Shown here: positions 57,316 to 64,000 of the stretch, one piece after another | How the letters are laid out: every line of letters begins with the position of its first letter | How positions within the stretch are numbered: the first letter of the stretch is position 1 | Assembly (NCBI GenBank): GCA_009760855.2 | Contig: WPIO01000036.1 | Location: forward strand, 1,563,501 to 1,627,500 | Source: Cristatella mucedo | Lineage: Eukaryota; Bryozoa; Phylactolaemata; Cristatellidae | Direction of reading: 5' to 3' | DNA length: 64,000 nt | Program-made: the position numbers and the translations under genes | The notes under the pieces: generated by a model | Databases searched by the model: none | What the model was told of the DNA's origin: nothing | What the model saw: only the letters and a program-made list of their open reading frames with translations

Positions 57316-58165
57316 CAAGGGGGTTGAAACTGAAACGTTGGCATGCAACATTAGCGAGATTTTGATAGCCCGGCCCTAGACACTATTAACAAAGGCCCCT
57401 TGGAGGTTTTCCTGATTTCCGAGAGATTCAGTATCACACGAGGAAAGAAACGGTCGCTTGTGGAACTCCACTGGGGAGGACAGATCTGCCTGATCGCAGG
57501 TGGCTATCGCTCGACCGCTTGACCGAACGCGACTGGAAGAGTGCTATCCGACGCGGAAGCGGAGCCTCGTCTTCACCAGACTGATCGGCCAGTTACTCTC
57601 GAACTGCGATCCAATTACCACGCTAGGCACGAGCTCTCTCCGAATCTAATTGCGTATTTCAGGCAATACATGAATAAGTGCTCGACATTAATAAGCCGTA
57701 GATGTTTCCGCTTCGTACACGCATTTAATAATCTATACATCCGGCGCAGGCCAGGTGGTTGGAGTCCAGCTACTTCTCAGTGCAGCTGCTTGCTAATGCA
57801 TCTGCGAGTACTCTTGCAGGAATGAATGAATGAAGCGAGCGCATTATAAACACAATTTCTTCACATGAAATGATGCTTGCTGCTCTGAACTACTTGAATT
57901 ATTATAAAAAGGCGCCGAGCAAAGTGCTGGTGGCTACCGGTTGCGTGCCCGCCGAAAGCCGCTCAAGCGAGTCAGTGAGATATAGATATTCATAGTGTCT
58001 TGCGTACCATCCATACGGTCTTTGTGGCTTAGTGGAGTAACTGCCGGACGGACAGAGATGCACACGTCCCAAAATGGTTGCATATTGCAAGGTCGAGTGT
58101 TGAGCGTGCTTCCTTCCGCTTTCGCGTGTAAACATGCACACGGCACGCGTGACTATTGGCGGACT
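57316..58165. other. No gene recognised
   Basis: Frame 57541-57825 (94 codons) has no recognisable domain. A trace of the family 2 tail (GGTCTTTGTGGCTTAGTGGA) lies at 58017-58036. Confidence 0.4.
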
Positions 58166-58242
<77 letters not shown>

Positions 58243-58273
58243 GCAACTGCTTATAGCGACTGCTTATATATAC

Positions 58274-58310
<37 letters not shown>

Positions 58311-58376
58311 TAGCAACTGCTTATAGCGACTGCTTATATATATATACACACACACATATATATATATATAAGCAGT
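58166..58376. repeat. (TC)n-(TA)n compound microsatellite with duplicated 30-bp module
   Basis: (TC)n at 58166-58224, then TA runs separating two copies of TAGCAACTGCTTATAGCGAC (about 58240 and 58311) and an inverted remnant (TATAAGCAGTC, about 58366). Confidence 0.92.
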
Positions 58377-59094
58377 CAATATGGATAGCTTACAAATACT
58401 TTTAGTCTGCAAGAAGCTACCAACCGAAGCGCCTTTCGTACACTTTCGCTCCTGATCTCAGCAATAATTCCTTGCGTCAGCACAGCAAGATCGCCGGGAA
58501 ACAGGAACTGACGACGTCGGCGTAAAATGTGCAGGGATACGCATTAAATGTGCATCGGCATTTCGCCGCCATTGCTGTGTCCGTTCTGAGTGTGCGCGCG
58601 CTTTTCAATTGGCCGAGTTTCCGACCCGTGCCCGTGTCCTCGAGTGTAGAAGCACCGTCGAAAGGCCGTTCGTAGACACCTCGGCATGCGTTCACTACGA
58701 AGGACACCTTTCCATCACCCGAGATTGCTAGCCTTCCTTCCATTCCAAGGAACGGCACCTAAACGGCGCTGCTTGGAAGTGGGCGCACGCAAGTGACTAT
58801 TCCGTCGAACAATCGCTGAGAACAATGTGCGAGTAACTAAAACGTGCTTTTTTAACGTAAGTATGAGCATACACTGGCTGCCATGTTGAAGAGCCTGCTA
58901 TTAGCACTAATGTTCAGACTTATTCCTAGAGGCCGGCAGACGCCGCGCCTGGGAATATGTAGGAACCTTAGTAGCGGCCGACGGTCGTCTTTTCACCTCA
59001 GTTTGAGGCACGGCGAGTGAGCTTCTACCAGAGCGAGTGCTAAACAGCGCTTTAAACCCATGGGCCGTAGGCTTAGCAGCCAAGCCGCTGATAG
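58377..59094. other. No confident gene
   Basis: A 93-codon minus-strand frame (58477-58758) begins with MPFLGMEG and has balanced composition but no domain I recognise. Confidence 0.35.
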
Positions 59095-59146
59095 GATGTA
59101 GAATGCAGGATGCAGGATTTAGAATGCAGGATGCAGGATGCAGCGA
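59095..59146. repeat. Short tandem repeat (GAATGCAGGATGCAGGAT-type)
   Basis: AGAATGCAGGATGCAGGAT twice with one variant unit between. Confidence 0.85.
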
Positions 59147-59231
59147 GGTTTTTAGTGACCCGCTGAAGAAGGCCCGCCGATAGGTACTGACTAATGGCGA
59201 CATCGCGTCGCCTTAGGCTAAGCAGGTTCTG

Positions 59232-60330
59232 CTTTTAATGGAATATTCATTTGTCATTTAGACCCGTCGGAATCTCCTGCCGCGACTGATAAACTGAATG
59301 CCTGCCTTGCAGACATTCCATCCTGGATTTCGGCCAATTTTCTTGAAGTAAATGGCAATAAAACCGAACTGCTACTCACAGGACACCACAAGCGTGTGGC
59401 TGGACTAAAATACTTCACCCTTCTAGCAGGGATGCTTTTTTTAACGGCAGTCGCCATTCGCTCAGACTTTAGGTGTATTCTTCGACAGGAGCCTCAATTT
59501 TGAAAGCTTCGTTAACTAGGCTGCTTCCACAGCTAGCCATCGCATCCGATTCATATCTAAGATTAGGAGGCACCTTCCACGGTGGCTTGCAAACAATTTA
59601 ACTAGCTCTCTGGTTCTATCTCGGCTAGATTATTGTAATTCCCTTTTGGCTGGGGTACAAAAAAACCACTAGACCACCCACTGCAGCTGGTGATGAATAT
59701 TGCTGCATTCCAAAGGTTTAGCCACGTGTCTTCTTTGCTTAAGGAGCTTCGACGGCTTGTGGTTGATCAATGGATGCAGAGTAAAGTTTTTTCGCTATCC
59801 CACAAGGCCCACAAGACCCACAAGGCCCGCATTGGCCGGGCTCCTTCATACCTAGCTGGACTGCTGAACCAGTTTCAGCCCCCTCGTGCTATCAAGTTTC
59901 TCTACTGGAAATAAATTATCTACTGCATTCCTACCCTTAAAGACCGTTGGTGACCGTAGCTTTTACTATGCAGGTCATAGACTGTGTAGCTCACATCCAC
60001 AAGTCTGAGGCAACGGCATCTAAAACACACAAAATACTAGCTGATTAAACAGCCTCTTTTTCGTAGCGACAGAAAAGTCTTTAAGGCTTTCGTCGCCGAT
60101 TGCAACGGCAATGAAGGATCGTCCACCGCAAGATTTGAAGTCACGACCTAGGAAACGAGGTCGTGAAAAGCAGCCGCCTTACCCAGTGCGCCATCGCGGC
60201 TCACCGGTGAGCCATCCGACTCTCCTTCTGCCCACTGTGCCACGCCTTTTTCAGCCATCGCGAGCTGCTACTTCCATGCTATTCGCTAGCTCAACTGCCC
60301 CGTTGAATGAGCCGCTCTTCTCGCTTTCTT
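59232..60330 (+). mobile_element. LINE family 2, decayed copy split by SINE-B
   Basis: RT C-terminal homology at 59232-60020 (CATCCTGGATTTCGGCCAAT; VVDQWMQSKVFSLSHKA; APSYLAGLLNQFQPP) and continuation at 60220-60330 (GAGCTGCTACTTCCATGCTA). The SINE at 60025-60206 lies between. Confidence 0.85.
60025..60206 (-). mobile_element. SINE-B nested in LINE family 2
   Basis: TAGCGACAGAAAAGTC, GGCAATGAAGGATCGTCCAC, AACGAGGTCGTGAAAAGC and GTGCGCCATCGCGGCTCAC. Confidence 0.9.
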
Positions 60331-60337
60331 CCCTTTT

Positions 60338-60428
60338 TTTTATTTTATATATTTTTTTTATTTTTTTTTATTATATATATATTTTTTATATATTTTTATT
60401 TTTTTTTATTTATATTTTTATATTTTAT
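60338..60428. repeat. T-rich low-complexity tract (T/A)
   Basis: Runs of T with TATATA interruptions immediately left of the long hairpin. Confidence 0.9.
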
Positions 60429-60531
60429 CTAAAAGCCTTGGCGGCTTTATGTGCGACTGCAGTAGCTCACAGACTTCAGATGAAGCCTGTGAGCTGCTGC
60501 AGTCGCACATAAAGCCGCCAAGGCTTTTAGA
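60428..60531. repeat. Near-perfect 51-bp inverted repeat, 2-bp centre
   Basis: Left arm 60428-60478 and right arm 60481-60531 are reverse complements except two positions: T60463 (G-U compatible in a + strand RNA) and A60473. In RNA the + strand would fold as one hairpin of about 48 paired positions. No coding frame matters here. Confidence 0.95.
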
Positions 60532-62145
60532 GCGCTAAAGATAATTCTCTTGCGTAGCGGCCACACAGTCTTCGCGGCTCTCACATATTGACAGCGAGTC
60601 GCATGTTGACAGCGCGGATGCAAGACGTTTTGCTGCTGTACGCCAGATCGGATATCTTCACCCCCTTTCTATTCACGCCCTCCCCCAGCCGCCCATCATG
60701 AAGTGAAACGCAAATTGTAAGGTATAACGAATTTATTGTCTTAAAAACCCTCAAGCATACACAAGTAACATGTGTGGATGCAGTAGTACCCAAAATGTTA
60801 AAATTAATCTTCAAGACTTGGCTTTCCTGGCTTTTTTCTTGGCAAACTCGTAGGCCATTCCCTTAATTAATTTCCTTTAATGTCGAGAGAAGATGCCAAA
60901 TCGGATTCATTAGAAATTGTTGCCAAGCCAATCAGTCTTTCTGAGCACATTGTTAATAAAAGATTATTTATTTTTTTTTAATTTTTAAAAACTGCTTCCT
61001 CCACTGGCCACTGAAATTGGCTAGGTGAATAGAATTCTGAGTGCCACTGAGAGTCTGATAATCACGGCCTTCTCAGTGACTTCTGGGGTATGGTCAAGGA
61101 TAACTGAATAACATTTAGCGGCCTTGGCTGCTTCTGTAATCTGATGTTTAATTGTAGAAGCTAAAGTTCGTATCAATTTATCCTGAATGTCTTTGCTGAA
61201 GCAATGTAGGCAAGTTTCTTTGTCAGTAACCATCCGCAGGCGTTCCATTATCAGAGGATCAAAGAGGGCCACAAATCACCGAATTTGACGAAGTTTTTAT
61301 TCCCGGGTGATAACAGCTTTTCATTTGATCCATGGAATTCTACATTTTGAGTTCCAAGTATCTTTGCTAATGCCACTGTAAGACCTTCTTTCCGACATTC
61401 CTCTTGTTGCTTACTTGGCTGTTCAATAGTTTCATCTATTGTCCTGCCTTCTGATAGCCGCACATCCAAGTCCCTCCATGCTTGATAACTTTCTAGGTGT
61501 GATGGACTTTTTTCATGTGAGTACAAAATTGCAGACCGATTTTTCGAATCGTTGCAGCCACTCTCTTACATAGACGAGATACTAGCCAACTTGCTGAATA
61601 GATTACAGCTGAAGAAGAATGCCACATCTTTTGGTATGGATTATATAAACCGCAGGCGGTGCACCTCTCAACTTGCAAGCCTTCTTTTGTAATGGAGCTG
61701 ATAAAAAATCTCCTGCTGTGTGCATGATTTGGAAAGTCACGGGCATAAATCTGCCGTGGTCTCTTTTGCACTAGAAATGCAGTAATGCTTCCAACATTAT
61801 CAGAGGGCCAACGTGGCAGTGAACACTGCAATGCAACTACGGTTCAACTTGAAGCGAATGGAGTCGCGCGGCTCGTGCATGCATGCACCGCAGGACCTCA
61901 GGACTGACGCGGATCCTTCTGCGGGCACGTTCAAGTGGGCCCGAGTTAGATACTATTCAAAAAAAGGTCTTCGAATCTCTCAACTCCCCTTTGAAGCTAG
62001 CCTGACTTGAGCCTGGATAGTTCACACTAAAGGTCATGCCTTTGAGGACCGCAGAAACTTGAGGCCTTTGATTCCACGGTTTCCCTTGCGCCTTTGAGGA
62101 CTACAGCACATAGAGGCCTTTGATGCTTGACTCGCTTTTGAAGCT

Positions 62146-62237
62146 AGGAATGGACTCTCTAGTATTGGAGGAATGGACTCTCCAGCATTGGAGGAATGGA
62201 CTCTCTAGCATTGGAGGAATGTACTCTCTAGCATCGA
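62146..62237. repeat. 23-bp tandem repeat, four copies
   Basis: Unit GGAATGGACTCTCTAGCATT plus GGA; unit starts are 62147, 62170, 62193 and 62216, so the period is exactly 23. Lies inside the hAT remnant. Confidence 0.95.
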
Positions 62238-62645
62238 AGTGGATTTTCTACCAGCCCTTGGGGATAGGAAGCCATCTGAGGATTTTACAGTTGGTTTGAG
62301 CACCCTAGATACACGAATCCGCGGGGCTCTACAAGACAACTACATTTCCCGCCAGCCATTCCTTAGTCGCTAGGTGCCCCATTCGAGAGGTTTGAGTACT
62401 GTGGCCAAATCCAGCTGCACTGCCGCCGGCTTCAACTGCACGGCCCAGTCCTTTCACTGCCTGTTGCAGCCGTTTTCCCCGAAGACCGATGCCAAAGGAA
62501 CGAGGTCGCGGATCTGCCCACAAAATCGTCCCTTCGCTGAAAACAGATCGCGTCGCCACCGCGCCTCCGCTCCTGCACTGCTCGTATCGTTCGTCGTAGC
62601 GGCTTTCTATGACGTTCGTTCAATAAGCTGCCAAAAAAATGTGAA

Positions 62646-62740
62646 TACGGAAATTGTTGTCTACTTATTAACTACGGAATTATTAAATTATAAATAAATT
62701 AATTATTAAATACGGTAATTGGTTGTCTACTTATTAACAC
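62646..62740. repeat. Direct duplication of 27-28 bp
   Basis: TTGTCTACTTATTAAC occurs at about 62657 and 62725, each preceded by a TACGG-AATT block, separated by an A/T-rich stretch. Confidence 0.85.
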
Positions 62741-63751
62741 CTCACCAAAAGATGGCTAACTTTTAGTGTTCCAGTTTTTTGTCTGGTGCCCCACTTAGCC
62801 CAGCGCCCTAGGCGATTGCCTTGTTCGCCTAGTGGAAGCGCCGGCCCTGCGCGCCGTCTGCACGAGTCCGCGCCTCCGAAAGCACGTGACTGAGCAGTTT
62901 CAGACGGAGACATAGTACGTTGCGCTACGCCTCAGAAGAAGCGGCGAGCGAGTGGCGTTCGTGCACGTCGAACAGCTGTGCGCGAGGGCGCGGAAAAATC
63001 TAGCGAAAATCCCTAGTCGAGCGCAACGCCGCATAAGACGACGGGACGCTCTATGGCGACGCCGCGCTCGCTCTCGGCCGCGCCCGCTGTCTCCACTTTG
63101 CCCTGAGCTTCTGTCGATTGGCGAGAAAGGAACACGTGCAGCAGAATCAACCCGCCGCCGCCGCCGCAGGAATGGGCGGCTTCTGGCAACGCCGAGCGGC
63201 GGCGAGGCGGGCGAGCCGTCTTTCGGCTCCGTCCGCCGCTCTGCCGGCTGGCCGCCGCCGCCGCTCCGAGACGCATCGGGACGGCTCGTTAAAAAACAGG
63301 CTAGCGGCGGCGGCGCGCGCGCTAACGAGCCGCGCGCCGCCGCCGCCGAGCACTCGCGCCGGCAGATCCTCGTCCGACGATGGGCGGCGAGGGTCTGCGT
63401 GCGTCCGCGCGCCGCGCGCTTATTGATAAGGCAAACGCGCCAGAGCGCTAACATTCGCGACGCTCTCCGCCTCCGGCCTCCGGCCGCCGCTGGCCTCGCC
63501 GTGTTTGCTCAGCGACGGCTCTCGCGGCCCATCGTTTCTTTAACGCGCTCGCCAAATAAGGGCGACCGCGCGAGCGCGCGCTCGCGACGTGCCTGGAGAG
63601 CGCTCGAAGCTCGTCAGCAGCGGGAGCAGTCTGCTCGTTACCGAATAAAGCTTGCACGCCGCCGCCGCCGCCCCCCCACCGGGAGGCGGCGCTAACATGG
63701 CTCCTTTTCGCGCGACTTTTCCGACTCCCTTAAACGCTGCTGGCCGACCGC

Positions 63752-63752
63752 C

Positions 63753-63795
<43 letters not shown>
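63752..63795. repeat. (CGG)n microsatellite, about 14 units
   Basis: GTGGCGGCGGCGGCGG and continuing to GGCGAAAAAG, uninterrupted. Confidence 0.97.
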
Positions 63796-63905
63796 AAAAG
63801 CAGCGTCCAAAGTGTTTGCATCCGCGAGCGAGGGAGCGCGGCGAGTCAGGCAGCGCCATTTCGCGACGACGGCCGGCGGAGACCGGTCGCGTCCTCTCGC
63901 CTCAA

Positions 63906-64000
63906 AATGGCGCCCAGAACGCCCCGACAGCCGTCGCACGCCGAGGGAAGCGGCGGATGGTGGAAGGACGTCGTTCTGCGCGCCAGCGAGCGTCGCTCGC
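63906..64000 (+). CDS. Candidate first coding exon, open to the window end
   Basis: ATG at 63906 in a favourable AAA context opens a frame without stop to the right edge (31 codons). It begins MAPRTPRQP and contains GGWWKDVV. I do not recognise the protein. The position downstream of a CpG-rich block with YY1-like motifs is what makes it a candidate; the ATG is itself part of a YY1-like motif, so it may be promoter only. Confidence 0.3.

Larger units (their letters stand above)
60990..62849 (-). mobile_element. hAT superfamily (DUF4371/ZMYM1-like) transposon remnant with one terminal end
   Basis: Minus-strand frames 61493-61831, 61251-61526 and 61021-61272 carry, in order: CTACGLYNPYQKMWH, SYQAWRDLDVRLSEGRTIDE, and a later part with MVTDKETCLHC, FSKDIQDKLI and KAAKCYSVILDHTPEVT, which is the start of the hAT RNase H-like fold (Asp in ILDHT). 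The words match the DUF4371 domain of ZMYM1-like proteins. Stops and a gap (missing about 40 residues before PLIMERLRMV) make it inactive, and the catalytic region after 61021 is lost. At the right, + strand ends GGAAGCGCCGGCCCTG (62834-62849), which on the minus strand is CAGGGCCGGCGCTTCC, a typical terminal sequence of these elements. The other end was not found. Confidence 0.8.
62850..64000. promoter_or_regulatory. CpG-rich island, probable promoter and first-exon region of a gene extending right
   Basis: Composition changes sharply at about 62850 to very GC-rich with many CpGs. Contains AAAATGGCG (63904-63912), AACATGGCTCC (63694-63704) and the complement of GAAATGGCG (63856-63864), which resemble YY1 sites common near animal start sites, and a TTTTCGCGCG E2F-like site (63705-63714). 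Which gene it serves cannot be seen. Confidence 0.55.

Noticed and set aside
62900-63695. Long Arg/Ala-rich frames on both strands (184 and 247 codons)
   Set aside because: Open frames are expected in CpG-rich DNA with few stops; composition is Arg/Ala/Pro only and no domain is visible.

Overview
This window is animal nuclear DNA: two intron-containing genes whose exons match metazoan proteins (PRPF6 and TMEM259/membralin), GT-AG introns, CR1/L2-type LINEs, tRNA-derived SINEs, a Ty3/Gypsy LTR element, hAT and pogo-like DNA transposon remains, and long microsatellites. No operons, ribosome binding sites, CRISPR arrays, rRNA genes or free-standing tRNA genes were seen. An invertebrate is likely from the repeat mix, but I cannot name the phylum from sequence alone.

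Layout. 1-210: (CT)n tract inside a PRPF6 intron. 542-1860: the last three coding exons of PRPF6 (U5/tri-snRNP splicing factor), + strand; the rest of the gene lies left of the window. 2100-18700: intergenic DNA made mostly of repeats: LINE family 1 copies (3088-3455, 3850-6905, 6917-7860, 10937-11946, 17121-17817, 18208-18497), SINEs, a decayed copy of an uncharacterised transposase-like family (7870-8975), an old LTR (9340-9735), and a very young but defective Ty3/Gypsy element (12784-16299) with matching LTRs and a CTATA target duplication. 19362-42850: TMEM259/membralin, ten coding exons on +, predicted 648 residues. Its introns hold LINE family 2 and family 1 copies (one with a LINE nested inside another) and SINEs. 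42851-62850: repeat-rich intergenic DNA: further LINEs (a near-complete family 1 copy at 48895-52227 split by a solo LTR), SINEs, a second copy of the transposase-like family (52965-53530, minus), a pogo-like tail (54228-54419, minus), an approximately 790-bp (GA)n tract, and a hAT (DUF4371/ZMYM1-like) remnant with one recognisable end. 62850-64000: a very GC- and CpG-rich block with YY1-like motifs and a (CGG)n run, probably a promoter/first-exon region of a gene that continues to the right.

PRPF6 acts in the nuclear spliceosome and membralin in the ER membrane; nothing in the sequence suggests they work together. The rest is a layered record of transposition. LINE family 1 ends in a stem-loop plus (ATT)n, and SINE-A carries a near copy of that stem-loop, so SINE-A probably uses family 1 reverse transcriptase. 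LINE family 2 ends in (CATTA)n. SINE-B is a second tRNA-derived family without that tail.

The least ordinary signals are three near-perfect inverted repeats (18897-18931, 45801-45866, 60428-60531) that look like local templated inversions, the third long enough to fold as an RNA hairpin; the young Ty3/Gypsy element that lacks most of gag and protease; and the two decayed copies of an uncharacterised protein family.
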